A stretch of 64,000 bases of DNA, from the NCBI GenBank assembly GCA_963971405.1, contig OZ020491.1, positions 12,828,855-12,892,854 of the forward strand. Direction: 5' to 3'. A program made the position numbers and the translations under genes. This document shows, one piece after another, positions 32,101-43,001 of this stretch; the first letter of the stretch is position 1; each line of letters starts with the position of its first letter. This stretch comes from Psococerastis gibbosa (lineage: Eukaryota; Arthropoda; Insecta; Psocodea; Psocidae). The notes under the pieces are model-generated. The model did no database searches. It was given only the letters and a program-made list of their open reading frames with translations, and was not told the origin of the DNA.

Positions 32101-35100
32101 TTAGGCACCATATACTCTATTTTATTATTATCTCTGATGGTAACGCACCTCTTTGGGGTCTTCAAATGCTGCAGTGCCACCACGAGCCAGGTTTTCCATG
32201 ATTGCCTTATTCTTCTGCAGATCTTCCTCTGTCAAATGTTCTCGCCTTTTCCTAGCCTCAAGTACCAGTCCATTAACAACGTAGAAATCAGCCGAAAAGG
32301 AGCCTACCTTTTCCTAAACAATTCAAAAACATTTCATGTGTAATGCACAAACTGCAGTTCTACTTAGGAAAGATGGGACATTCGAGCGCGCCAAAAGTAT
32401 TTTTGGAATCCTGAACCCACCTGATGGCATGTTTCCTATGACCAGCCACTGAAAAAACGTACCAGTTGACCCTAGGATTCAAAAAATATTTTTGGCACCA
32501 TACCATCCATGCCATAGCAGCCACAAATTGTCAACAATAATCATATTTCCTAGTTTCCCTTGGACACTCCGATGTCTAGATTCTGGAACTTGCAGAGGCT
32601 GTCCAATATTTTTGGTCGTTTCAATAGGCGGTAAGTGTTAATTTGGTCGTTTTTATTTTGTTTTAATGTTGGTGGCATGCTTCTATTTTTACCGCCCTCT
32701 TCCTGAACCTTACTGTATTCTATTGATAGTGTTTTGCGGACGTAATACGTTATATGCTTTAGTGTTCTCTGTAGATTGGGATATTTCGTCCTATGCTTTA
32801 CTTATGGGATTTTGTCGCGCCCATAAGACATGCCGTGGGCCCAAACTAACTAACTAGTACTAACCTTGCGATCTTCCTTAAAAAACCAGCCAGATTGAGC
32901 TCTTGCAAATGAGATTGACTTAGTTGACATATTTGCGGCAAAAATGTCACTTGACATTAATATGTCGACTTCATCCTCTATTTCTGCTTCAGTTTCCTAG
33001 ATAAACAACATGTATCATCAGTAGAAAATTGGAAATAGTATTATTTCTCAAAGCAGAGCTTGCACTCTTTGTCATTTGGAACTTTCTATTTCATTGATAT
33101 GCCGGTCGTTTCATTAAACTTTGCCCCATTAGACCATATGACTTGATTTACACTTGCCATTTTTCATATTTCTAATTTGTAAATTCTTATTAAAATTATT
33201 ATATTGGCCCTTGTTCAGGGAGTGCAGAAGCGCGAAAATTTATAAGTGATTATTATGGTGCATTTATTCATTTTATTTTACAGACACTTGGTTGAGCCAA
33301 TAACAGACCAAGACAACTGTACGATATCAACTTAGAAGGCTATTCCAGCGACGTGAATTTTAAATGTGAATGTGTCATGACGTGGTAGCAGACATCACAG
33401 AGACTTATATTAATGATGTCTGCTACCACGTCATGACACATTCACATTCAAAATCCCCGTCGGTGGAATAGCCACCTGAAGCGTGTTTATCGACCCCAAC
33501 TCCTTGACCAGGATAGATTATGCATTAATTATTCTGTTGCTTTTTTGTACTCACATATCCCATGGAAAAGAGGATATTATTTATTTAATGTTCACTAGAA
33601 GCGGATGTAGGTATCTTCAAACCCATTGAGAAGTCTTATTACACATTATTATGTCTTTCACATGAAATGTTACACACCAATCCAAGCGTTCATTCAGTCT
33701 AGTTCTGGTCACAAACATCAGCAACCAGGAAAGTTTCACATCCGTCAGAAACGATCAGAAAAGCGCTTCCGAAAATCCTAAGTATTTTCCACCAATATGT
33801 ATTAATTTTTTAAAATAAACATAGCCTTTCCCGTTGTAGATTTCATTTTTAAAAATAATTTCTAAAGCTTTAAAATAATGTAATTTTAAGCAACATTTAC
33901 CAGTTTAATGCTTAAAGTTATCATTTGATATAATAGGCCTACATAAGGAATAATGGGATATTAAAATTAATTGATTGAATGAAGAAAATTTGAATTTTGG
34001 AAACTATGCAAATGCGGGAATCCTGCCAACTGGTAGGCTAGGTTGCGAGTCCATGTGTTTATAAATAAAAATAAATAAATAAGGACTTTTTGTTCTATTA
34101 CTAAGCCAACCTAGCGGAGTTATGGCTATAAAGCCCTCTCTTACACTCAATTAGGAAGGCCCAGGACCGCCTGCTTTATATGCCCTCCGAAGCATGACCA
34201 GAAAATGTAGCCAGTGTGGGACTCGAACCAACAACCTTTCGGGTGAAAGTCAGAGTCCGTACCACTACACTACATGTCTTGACTTATATGTCCACGACTA
34301 CGTATAAATAGGAAAGCAATAAATTAAAACTTACAAAGTGGTCGACATACTGAAAGACCTTGGCTGCATTGTCCATGATGAGTAAAGCGTGTTCTGGGAG
34401 GTCATGACTGTTGAAGATAAAGGACAGGTCTCCACGCTCCCACCGCATGTCGTTGAAATCAACAAGAGTCGTATCTAAACGGATGCTACCCCCTTTCTTG
34501 TGGATTTTACACAGATCCGATGGCAAGATGCGCGACACCAACGGAACTAACGCGTGAAAAAAATATTGTTCAGTTAATTCTTCTGATGCCTAAGACATTT
34601 TCATTCAGACATGCTCATATGTCACCTAAAGGGAGCATTTGAAATAAGAGTTAGGTATATGACGAACTGAAATTTGACGTGGACGAAGGTATATAAGAAA
34701 TCATTGTAAGCACTAAATTTCAGCTCAAATTGCTCAATATTTAAAAATGAAGAAGAATTTATAAATATGGATCTGAAAGCATAGATTAATAGCGGAGTAT
34801 TTTTTCTTTTTAGAATCTGCAGCCATTAAGCTGTGGTACTCAACAAAATTAGGCAACGAATCAGTAAGAGGAACAATTCAGTAGTTTAAATATAATTTTC
34901 CATGTGACGCATAATGGGGGCTCATGAAAACATGAATAGTTGAGGAACTGGAAATGTTCTAATAGTGTTGGTTGGAATACAGTTACGTACTGTATATAAT
35001 ACATATTAACATGCATAAATATCTGTATGTTCAACTTGACTCGTATCTGAACTTGGTTAAGGCATGCTTCCACCTGCCACACTGCGCCAACGGTAAACTT

Positions 35101-38100
35101 GTCCGAGCTTGTCCATTATCGATTGTAGCCGGTGTAGGTTGACATCAAGGACGTATACCAGTTTGCCAATGGCCCAGAACTCATACGGAAACAATACAAA
35201 TAATGTCCGAAATCCATGGGGTCATTGGCATAGGATAAGGACCTTTGGGCCACTATAATTATAGTATATATTTAGTATAAATAAAAAGTCCTTCAGGATA
35301 GTATTATTATTATTAGTTTGCTCAACTTCAATCCCTACACTTGCGGAAATTTCAAATCATAATAATAATAATAATAAATCGTCTTTATTGAACAGCGTAG
35401 TTAGGACCAATGGCCGTTTCTTACACTAAACTGCATTTACATGTTGGAGAGTATAATTATTTCTTATTCTATTTTAATTACCCATTCATACTAACATACG
35501 TACTTACATGCATCCTATCATTCATATCCCTAACCATTTAACCATACATCTACATTATAAAGGCACCGTTTCGCGTTACTTTACATCTAGAGTACATACC
35601 CCAACTTTGAAAGTCCCATTTAACCTCTAGATAGAAATCATCCATTTGTTGGAGAGCTTTTATAAGGCTCGGCCGTCTTGCTTCCAATTGCTCTCTAGCT
35701 TGTTGCTTTAGCTTGCGGACGAGGGAGCAGACTAAAAATAAATCACGAGCATAATTAACTGAGTACCACTAACTAATGACATTCGATGAGTAAATAAATA
35801 ATCCATAATCGTGTGTGTAGTGTGTAGTTATGACCTTTATACGGCCGTATGCCCTCAAACAATTAAAATAACGTATTCTCCATTTGTGGCTTTTCGCATA
35901 GTTTGGCCGTTGATATCACATACGTAACCTACTCCGGATCCAAGAGACAATAAGCAATTCGACGCTTTCTTTAAACTTTATTTCAAAGCCAATGAATGAC
36001 CCCAATTCCTCTCTTCCAAAACAAAACTTACCCCGGAAATCATCAAGCACGCTTTGCACGTTCCGTTATAATACAAAGATAGTCGAAAACAACTTATTTT
36101 AGTTCCCATATTAAACGAGCTGTTTTAATCACTGTTTTTGCTTCCCATACGTTAAAGTAGAACTTACTGAATATACTTGCTTGTATAAATTTAAAATAAA
36201 TTGAATTAAAATTAAAATAAATTAAAAATTTCTATAAGGCTTTTTAAAGGAGTGTCACCTACTTGTCTGCCGATCGCCGTAGCTAATTGCCTCCGCAAGT
36301 GGGCTCCATCCAGCAAGATTCTTAACTTTAACCGGGGCACCATGGGCCAGCAGCAGATGAACGCACTCTAAAACACATAACTTACTTTTACTTTTACTTT
36401 TACTACGCCTTTTCCTCATGGAGGGTCGGCGGCACGGCAGCGTCGTTTCCACATGGTCCTGTCCTGTGCTTCTTCAGTTGAGAGCCCCAATCTTTTCATG
36501 CCTTCGGCGATCTTTCTATCCAGTGTTTGTTTCGGCCTCCCTGGTAGTCTTCTTCCTGGCATCTCCAGTTCCATTACTCTTCTGTCTAGGTGGTCTTCGT
36601 CTCTACGTAGTAAGTGTCCCCACCAGTTCAGCCTCTTTTCCCTCAGTTTTTCTTGCACGCAACACGTTCTCATCTCCTGCCTTATGTCCTCGTTTCTGCG
36701 TCGGTCTTTCAATGTTACACCGCAGGATTTTCTGAGCATTCGCATTTCTGCTGCGTGCATCATGTCTTCTTCGCGTTTTCGCACGGCCCAGCACTCAGAC
36801 CCATACACCATGCAGGGACGCACCACTTGCTTGTATATGCGTCCTTTTAGCTTCTTTGGCATTTTTCGGTCTGTTAAAATCCCGGACATGTCTCGAAACT
36901 TCGCCCAGCCAGATTTTATTCGATTTCTCACATCTTCTTTGCAACCGCCGTTTTGTTCTATCACACTTCCCAAGTATTTAAATTTGCCTGCTTTATTTAG
37001 GGGTTGGTTTCCAATACTAATGGAACCTGGTTCTTGTTGTACACATTCCATGTACTCCGTTTTAGCACGATTCACTTTCAGTCCCTCTCTTTCTAGTGCT
37101 TCAACCCATTTCGCTAGCTCTTCTTTAGCCTCATTTCGGTTTTGTGCTATTATGACAATGTCATCTGCAAATAGGAGGCTGGTTGGTGCTTCACCCTGGA
37201 TGTCACGGGTCAGCGTGTCCATAATTATGACGAATATGAAGGGACTAAGTGCTGATCCTTGGTGTAGGCCATACTTTACCGTAAAGCTGTCACTGAGGCC
37301 CGCCGCACTTCTCACTTTCGTGGTGCAATTTTCATACATGTCCTGAACAGTGCGGATGTAGTCCTCTACGACTCCTCGCTTGCGAAGGCATTCCCATATA
37401 AGTTCTCTTGGTATTCTGTCGTATGCCTTTTCTAGGTCGATGAAGGTAAAATGCAGTGGGGTTTGGAATTCTCTATACTTTTCAAGCATTGTTCTTACTA
37501 TGTAGATACCGTCTGAGGTGCCGCGGCCTTTCATAAACCCGAGCTGATTTTCAGTTATATCGCCCTCCAGTTGGGTTCTCAGCCTAGTTTCGATAAGCCG
37601 TTCGTACCATTTCATGCAGTGGCTCATCAGCTTTATCTGCCTGTAGTTGTTACAGTGCTGAGCATCACCCTTTCTTTTATATATCGGGACAGTGGTACTT
37701 TCCCTCCATGCGTCAGGGATTTGGCTGCTTGTCATTATTTTATTCGCTAGTCTAGTCATAAACCGTACGCCAGCATCTCCTAGTACATATATCGCTTCAA
37801 TGGGTATCATATCAGGTCCTACGGCCTTTCCTCTAGCCATCTTCTGCAGGGCTTTCTTTACCTCTTCTTTCGTGAACTCCTGCACTGGGCCTGAGTTCTT
37901 ATTTGTGTCTTGGCTGACCCGGTTTCCTCCTTGGTTCATGATTTCATCGAAGTAATTCTTCCACCTTTCTGTAATGTCTGCCGCGTTAGTGAGAACTCTA
38001 TTTTGTTCGTCCTTGATGCAAACTACCGCCTCCATATCCTGCTGCTGTCTTGCTCTATTTTTGGCGATTTTAAAAATTTTTCTCTCCCCCTCTTTCGTGT

Positions 38101-39185
38101 TTAGCTCTTCGTAGAAACCGTAGAACACCTCATCTAAATATAACATTATGATGTCGCTGTAAATGAGGCCGCACGAATCATCTCAGGCTGTCACAAACCC
38201 ACCCCCGTTGTGAGCTTTACCCCATAATTGGCATGGCTCTTCCAGCTGTCCGACGCTCCGTTCTGGAAGGCGCTGAAATAACAAAAGTAGAGGACGGCCC
38301 CCGGCATACACTTCACAGACAGTCAGCTGGGCGCAACCGCCTGACGTCCAGAAAGAGTTTCATAAGTCGAACCACACGGGTGGAGGGAACAGCTGGTTCG
38401 TCAGGAGGAAGAACCTGTTAGTTGCGGATGAAGCAGACCCAAGGAAGAGCTCGGGCGGAAGGGTTTTTTAGACATCAAACGCAGCAGTTGCGAGCTAGCC
38501 CTCAAACTACGATAATGATAGGGAAATATTTGTTTGAAATTGAACGTTGTGTCGTTGTACTTACCTTTCCTTCCCAACATAACCGCCAAGTGCAGAGGAG
38601 TATTACCTATATAACAAGACAGTCATTAAATAATTTGTCACCAATAGGAAAACAGTTATGTTGATTCATTGTGAAACTAGAAATGTTCTAAAAGTGTATG
38701 CAGGCCTACAGTTACATACTGTATATTATCATGCATAAATATCAGCAGGGCAACAGATCTATTTCTACTGTTTAAGATGATTGATCTGGAGTTGAATTTT
38801 TTTAAACTTCGTAGCCACTGGCGTATCGCGTAGGTACCCCATAGGGGATGGTACCTAATTTAGGTAACACCAAGTGATAGACCGGAAGTTGTTGGCAAAT
38901 AAATGGCCCTTTTAACCCCATAAATTTTATTTCCATCCAACGCATGTTACCCTCAACTATTTCCTCCAAAACCAGGACGGAACTTCATGTCAAATTGAAT
39001 CTGGGGACCAACATCAAAGACTACAGTCAATAAACACGTAAATTAATATTATGGTAATTACCATGTTTGTCCTTTTTAGATATATCATTGGTACGTATGT
39101 AATGAGACAATTTCCATAAATTTCCTTCAAATATTGCTTCATGAAGAGGAAATTTTTCACCCTCTCCTTGATCCTGGTCTTCCAT
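29153..39185 (-). CDS. ANKRD13C: Ankyrin repeat domain protein 13C
   Basis: ANKRD13C is an ER-associated chaperone for some G-protein-coupled receptors in vertebrates. Ten exons on the minus strand: 39185-39062, 38606-38565, 36367-36263, 35731-35600, 34546-34335, 32996-32865, 32313-32149, 31613-31464, 30247-30000 and 29168-29153, totalling 1326 nt (441 aa) in one frame. Ankyrin repeats occupy about residues 10-95 (F-P-L-H-E-A-I, G-N-T-P-L-H-L-A-V, H-L-L-L-A-H-G-A-P-V, G-W-S-P-L-A-E-A-I). The GPCR-chaperone domain follows: W-V-P-L-V-S-R-I-L-P-S-D, R-L-D-T-T-L-V-D-F, E-V-D-I-L-M-S-S-D-I, R-K-R-R-E-H-L-T-E-E-D and K-H-F-N-K-L-R-E-F. The long low-complexity N-terminus of vertebrate ANKRD13C is absent. 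The final exon is only 16 nt and restores the family ending S-R-F-P-D. Intron 2 contains a LINE; intron 8 a MITE; intron 9 a TIR element. Confidence 0.94.
29228..29900. mobile_element. TIR element remnants, two copies or a rearrangement
   Basis: A reverse-oriented end (TTGGCTTTCCTATTT...GTAGTAAAGGAAAGCTTTGTGATGG, then AATTTTCGATTTCG) runs into a forward-oriented start (AAAGAACCGGTCCGAGTTTGCTCGAACATGCTTTCC). The forward copy continues to about 29900. The abutting opposite orientations suggest two insertions or an inversion inside ANKRD13C intron 9. Confidence 0.6.
30360..30727. mobile_element. TTAA-flanked foldback MITE, second copy
   Basis: Starts GAGGATATGCCACGTAGAAA and ends TTTCTACGTAGCATGTCCTC, with TTAA at 30356-30359 and 30728-30731. 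Large parts of the two halves are inverted copies (TTGGCTCATGCAAGTTGTAG versus ACAACTTCCACGAGCCAAAT). 368 bp, in ANKRD13C intron 8. Compare 2650-3197. Confidence 0.88.
33338..33475. mobile_element. Palindromic MITE in ANKRD13C intron 5
   Basis: Left GGCTATTCCAGCGACGTGAA, right its mirror TTCAAAATCCCCGTCGGTGGAATAGCC in part. Arms carry AATGTGAATGTGTCATGACGTGG as inverted copies, and the core ACGTGGTAGCAGACAT appears on both sides of a short centre. 138 bp and near-perfect, so probably young, although no duplication is preserved. Confidence 0.85.
34085..34280 (-). repeat. tRNA-Glu-like SINE
   Basis: Read on the minus strand: TAGTGTAGTGGTACGGACTC (A box), CTGACTTTCACCCG (anticodon arm with TTC-like loop), GTTGGTTCGAGTCCCACAC (B box), then a body with CATGCTTCGGAGGGCATATA and GGCGGTCCTGGGCC. 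The body is shared with 19718-19960. Flanking copies of ACTCCGCTAGGTTGG-type sequence may be its 3' end. Confidence 0.75.
35055..35268 (+). repeat. Copy of the 23205 repeat
   Basis: CTGCCACACTGCGCCAACGG, CTTGTCCGAGCTTGTCCATTA, GTAGCCGGTGTAGGTTGACATC, AAATCCATGGGGTCATTGGC and GACCTTTGGGCCACTAT occur in the order expected for this family. Located in ANKRD13C intron 4. Confidence 0.7.
35340..35560 (-). mobile_element. Probable LINE 3' end with (TTA)n tail
   Basis: Read on the minus strand, AACTACGCTGTTCAATAAAGACG is followed by a TTATTATTATTATTATG tail at about 35358-35378. CTGTT-x-AATAAAG plus a short tandem tail is usual for R1/LOA-like LINE ends. No coding part remains. Located in ANKRD13C intron 4. 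Confidence 0.45.
36372..38147 (-). mobile_element. 5'-truncated RTE-type LINE in ANKRD13C intron 2
   Basis: A minus-strand non-LTR retrotransposon whose coding part is 36416-38146 and whose 3' end is a short tandem tail (AAAAGT repeated, about 36384-36404). The 5' end (the endonuclease region) is missing, and the truncation point abuts a plus-strand LINE fragment at 38148. The tail ends about 15 bases upstream of the acceptor of ANKRD13C exon 3 (36367). Confidence 0.85.
36416..38146 (-). CDS. Reverse transcriptase ORF of RTE-type LINE
   Basis: Non-LTR reverse transcriptase, open for 576 codons without a stop or frameshift. Landmarks: K-M-A-R-G-K-A-V-G-P-D (block 1, about residue 110), N-Y-R-Q-I-K-L-M-S (block 2; R-P-I replaced by R-Q-I), G-F-M-K-G-R-G-T-S-D, F-I-D-L-E-K-A-Y-D-R (catalytic D), G-L-H-Q-G-S-A-L-S-P, and L-L-F-A-D-D-I (F-A-D-D catalytic box). 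The C-terminal part has H-L-L-R-R-D-E-D-H and G-R-P-K-Q-T and ends at a stop near 36416. The endonuclease domain is absent. The intact frame suggests a recent insertion. It is host-genome repeat protein, not part of ANKRD13C. Confidence 0.9.
   Translation of the reverse strand: MLYLDEVFYGFYEELNTKEGERKIFKIAKNRARQQQDMEAVVCIKDEQNRVLTNAADITERWKNYFDEIMNQGGNRVSQDTNKNSGPVQEFTKEEVKKALQKMARGKAVGPDMIPIEAIYVLGDAGVRFMTRLANKIMTSSQIPDAWRESTTVPIYKRKGDAQHCNNYRQIKLMSHCMKWYERLIETRLRTQLEGDITENQLGFMKGRGTSDGIYIVRTMLEKYREFQTPLHFTFIDLEKAYDRIPRELIWECLRKRGVVEDYIRTVQDMYENCTTKVRSAAGLSDSFTVKYGLHQGSALSPFIFVIIMDTLTRDIQGEAPTSLLFADDIVIIAQNRNEAKEELAKWVEALEREGLKVNRAKTEYMECVQQEPGSISIGNQPLNKAGKFKYLGSVIEQNGGCKEDVRNRIKSGWAKFRDMSGILTDRKMPKKLKGRIYKQVVRPCMVYGSECWAVRKREEDMMHAAEMRMLRKSCGVTLKDRRRNEDIRQEMRTCCVQEKLREKRLNWWGHLLRRDEDHLDRRVMELEMPGRRLPGRPKQTLDRKIAEGMKRLGLSTEEAQDRTMWKRRCRAADPP
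38148..38410 (+). pseudogene. LINE reverse transcriptase C-terminal remnant
   Basis: Plus-strand frames read V-N-E-A-A-R-I-I-S-G-C-H-K-P-T-P-V and, after a frameshift, L-P-A-V-R-R-S-V-L-E-G-A-E then P-R-H-T-L and S-R-K-S-F. This order is typical of the region after the reverse transcriptase domain in Jockey/I-like LINEs. It carries at least one frameshift and is cut off at 38147 where the RTE element begins. Confidence 0.65.
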
Positions 39186-39929
39186 CGTATTTCACTTTAT
39201 TTTGCATTTGCTTACATCAACAAAAGCAGACGATACAAAGTTATAAAATTGTTGACAAATAAAAAATAACATTTAAAAGTATTTGTATTTCAATAAACGT
39301 TTGAAATGATTATGAGTTATGAATTAAATTTTATTTTAATTTTGTATTTTATTTGTGGTGAACTGAAGTGAACTGTTTTTGGTTTATTTGCACACGGTAG
39401 CCTGGTAGGTACCTTGACCTTGATGCTCATTGCTGTCAGATACCGCATAGACCATATACAGGTAACTAGAATAATTTAAGAAGAGACTAAAGGCATTATA
39501 TATTATAGTATTCTGTGACTAAAGGCATTGCGGCCATACTATAATTTCTACATTTAAATGATGAATAAGATAAATTGATTAGCCTATCTACTGAGAAAAA
39601 CAAAGCCGAATTGGGTAGCAAATATGGAAAATCTATTAGGCCTATCTCTGTCGAAAGTAGCAGATATATGTTTTGGTATTCTTTGGTAGCAGATAGGGCA
39701 TTGAACTTCACCATGTAACCTTGGCTAGCCGAAACCGGCATTCGGTAATTAATCTATATTGGCCTTTCGCAAATCAACCAGACTGCCACTGATAACATGT
39801 AACAGATAGGATGAAGGTTATTTGAGGGTGCGGCATTTGATATCCGAGTAGCTACAATCATTGTCCTTACACTTAGTTATACCAGCTATTACTTTCAGTT
39901 CCGTTTAATAACATCCCGCTAATAGTAAT
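39186..39929. promoter_or_regulatory. Shared upstream region of ANKRD13C and AKR
   Basis: A 744-bp interval between divergent start codons. It should hold both promoters and 5' UTRs. A partly open minus-strand frame (39496-39741) has no recognisable motif. No repeat from this window occurs in it, unlike nearly all introns nearby. Confidence 0.55.
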
Positions 39930-42603
39930 ATGTCACTTCCACCAACATACATTGATGGATACCATGACCTTGAAAAGGTCAAGAAAGTGAAGTATGTCGA
40001 CTTCGGAAAAACTGGGCTCAAAATCAGTAATCTGGGTTTTGGCGGTGGAGCGTTTGGAAACCATTACGGGTAGGTATGATAAATTTTACAAATGGGTATC
40101 TACTTTGGCATGCTGTAGTTATCGTCCACACATACGTAGATAACGCTGGGAGCTCGACACTCGTGCACACTACCTAAGTCATTCTTCTTTTTACAGTGAT
40201 TATGCCATCGCCGAGGCCACCGCAACTGTCGAGGAAGCCGTGAAAAGTGGGATAAACTACATTGACACGGCACCCTTTTATGGAGAAGGCCGTTCAGAAA
40301 CAACCCTTGGTGTTGCATTAAAGAATATTCCGCGGGCAGCGTACTATATAGCCACTAAAGTGGCGCGTTACAGTTTAAATACCGATCGTGCTTTTGATTT
40401 TTCTTATGAGAACACGTTAAAGAGTGTTGATGAGAGTCTGAAACGGTTGAAGCTGGACTATGTTGACATCATTCAGGTATGGTTATGATTTCTTGAAGGG
40501 GAAAGGACAAGCAACAATGATTTTGATCACGGATTCCCCTACATTTTATTTAGGATTGTATGGCGACGGTGGACCGTAGTACCGATAACAGTGCTAAGAA
40601 ATGGAATACAGTAAAAGTCCAATGGGTAAGTCGAGTGTGTCCAATGGGTAGCCTAGCTAGGGCGCAATTGTAATAAAATACCACTGTTTTGGCTTAAAGG
40701 TACACGACATCGAATTCGCGCCGTCTGTGGAAATCATAGTCAAGGAAACCCTTCCAGCCCTCGAAAAAGTCGTAAAAGATGGGAAAGCTCGATTTATTGG
40801 AGTTACCGGATTCCCCGTTAGTAAATTGAAAGAAGTCATTGACGCCAGTAAGACCACGATTGACTCTGTTCTATCGTACGCCAGACTCACACTTCTAGAC
40901 GATGTGCTTCTCGACTATATTCCTGAATTTAAGGTTCGTATAGCACGGTGTAGTTGGAACTGTTCCCTTCGAATAAGGTCTATTAACGAGTCTATATAAT
41001 TTTGATAAGTGAAGCTTTTCCCATATAGATAATTGCTATGCTTATTATTCATCTGCTTTATCGGACTCATTTCCAGACCAGCGAGTAAATGAAATAAGCA
41101 AAATAGGAAAATTCCCTAAAACCCAAGTCATTGCCTTTTCGCGGTAATGTTCTTGGGATAATTTACCGACTATATTTAGTGCTCGGTTAGGAGGATGTAG
41201 TAGAGAGTACCTACTTATATTATTCTCGGTGGGGCTCAGAGACCAGCCCTATGCAATCGTCCACGTAATATATACGGTATGCTGGTGGCAGACTATCTGA
41301 TATTCATAATCCACACATGCAATGATTTTTATACTTTTTTCTGTCATTGTGGCACTGGCAGTCGCGCCCCTTTAAAAAGCGACGAATACTTGTCTAATAT
41401 TAGATTAGAGGATAACATTTGGTGTTATCTTTTCCGGCATATCAGTTTGCGGCAGAAATATTCTATAAATATTTTACATCATTATGTCCTCTAGCTGGGC
41501 ATATCAAATTATTTTATATGATTCGAAAAATTTGTTTGACACGGTCGATCCGGCTCTGGCTGGTCAGGGACTCTAATTTTTGTATTGTATTGTATTGTAT
41601 TCACTATGTAACTTATGTATATCTGAAAGTCGCTGTTCCTAGTTTTGGGAATTACTGTAGTTCGTTAATACGTTTTGTTGCAGGCAAAAGGTCTTGGTAT
41701 AATCCATGCCGCATCTCCCGCACTGGGCCTACTAATTAATAGAGGTCCCTGGCCATGGATCCCGTGCTCTGATGAGCTCAAGCAAGTGGCTGCCAAGGCA
41801 GCTGATTATTGCAAGGTAATGTTAATTAGCATACTTAGCATTTAACTGGTACAGCTACTAAAATACTAACTAAAATGATCATCTTGAAATAAGTTCAAAA
41901 GTAAATTAACATTATATTCGGTTCTGTTTGAAATGGATCAACAAATTAGGTGAATGATTACACGGTTGAATGCGACGTTTTAGAAATTAACGAACCCTTA
42001 TTCATTTCCGATAATGTTATAGGAGCGAGACGTGGAGCTTGGACGATTGGCAGTCTACTGGACATTGCAACAGCCCGGTGTTAACATCCATCTTATTGGA
42101 ATTCAAAACAGAGAAATTCTGAGATCTAATCTGGAGATATTCACCTCTGGAATTAGCGAGAAGGAGAAGCAAGTCTTGCAAGAGCTCCTTGATAAAAAGT
42201 AAGGTCTTTTGATTAGGTCAGCTTCTTACCTTATCAAATTTAAAAATTAATATTTTCATTTCGTTCGGAGCCTTTGTGGGTGAACAGACGTATAAAGTAA
42301 ACACCTTCCGGTCCGACCTTGAAGTGCTCTTGAGAAACCGATTTTTTGCTTTACGTTCATTATTTGCCATCAGTTCCGAATTTATAAATATAAATATAAG
42401 TCTTATCCGTTGGGTCGAATCGGTCATAAATTTTGTTGCAATAATGATCAATGTGTTACAAAATAATGGTTCTGAGTAGCGGTAGTACAATATATTTATA
42501 TTTTCTTTGTTGCAGAATTCTAGAACCAAGCAAGCGCTTGACGTGGGAAGGACTTGAGGTTGACAACTACTGGAAAGAAATGAAGAAGCTGGGAAAGGCG
42601 TAG
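39930..42603 (+). CDS. Aldo-keto reductase, L-galactose dehydrogenase type
   Basis: NAD(P)-dependent oxidoreductase of the aldo-keto reductase superfamily, cytosolic. Six exons: 39930-40069, 40197-40476, 40700-40933, 41684-41815, 42023-42198 and 42516-42603, totalling 1050 nt (349 aa). The catalytic tetrad is D70, Y75 (D-T-A-P-F-Y-G), K101 (A-T-K-V) and H142 (Q-V-H-D-I-E-F), with the H split across exons 2 and 3 only by position, not by codon. R-F-I-G-V-T-G-F-P, typical of the L-galactose/D-arabinose dehydrogenase branch, follows. The barrel end has W-T-L-Q-Q-P and L-I-G-I-Q-N. The start is the ATG before Y-R/D-L-E-K-V, with a leader of 24 residues before the barrel. Substrate cannot be inferred. 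Divergent from ANKRD13C. Confidence 0.93.
41533..41605 (+). repeat. 3' fragment of the 12300-type repeat
   Basis: GACACGGTCGATCCGGCTCT, GGCTGGTCAGGGACTC and a (TTGTA)n tail, identical in core to 12437-12505. It sits in intron 3 of the aldo-keto reductase gene. Confidence 0.7.
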
Positions 42604-43001
42604 GTCTGAATTAGTCTCACATGACAAGTATATTAACTTACCACTAAGTGTTAATTTATCAATCCAAGTTATGCATTTATACCATTGTGCCAAACAGTAA
42701 AATATTCATGAATGTCGACCTATAGTGGAAGAAGTTTATGTCGGACTGGACAGCATTGCTATATAATTATATACTATTGTATATTGTAGTAAGGGGGAAA
42801 TAAATAAATAAATACACGAATATTGATTGATTGGGATTGAGTGGCATTCCCGATGGAATTAGGGTGCTACTAGTGCTTATTGGCCACACTATGAATTAAT
42901 AGAAGCCTACTTCGCTAGAAGGTGCCACCTGAACCTATGTTTGCCATACGTCCCGGTCAGTCATAATTTTGTGCCGGCGGATACAATTTAACCTGCACTA
43001 A
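42604..43001. other. AKR 3' flank
   Basis: Contains AATAAATAAATAAATA near 42801, a plausible polyadenylation signal for the aldo-keto reductase transcript. Otherwise featureless up to the composite palindrome. Confidence 0.45.

Noticed and set aside
34200-34280. Functional tRNA gene
   Set aside because: A and B boxes are present but the acceptor stem does not pair and the sequence continues into a SINE body; the same applies to 18935-19000 and 19890-19960.
36453-37346. 297-codon plus-strand ORF opposite the RTE reverse transcriptase
   Set aside because: It is the antisense shadow of a long, motif-bearing reverse transcriptase frame and shows no motif of its own.
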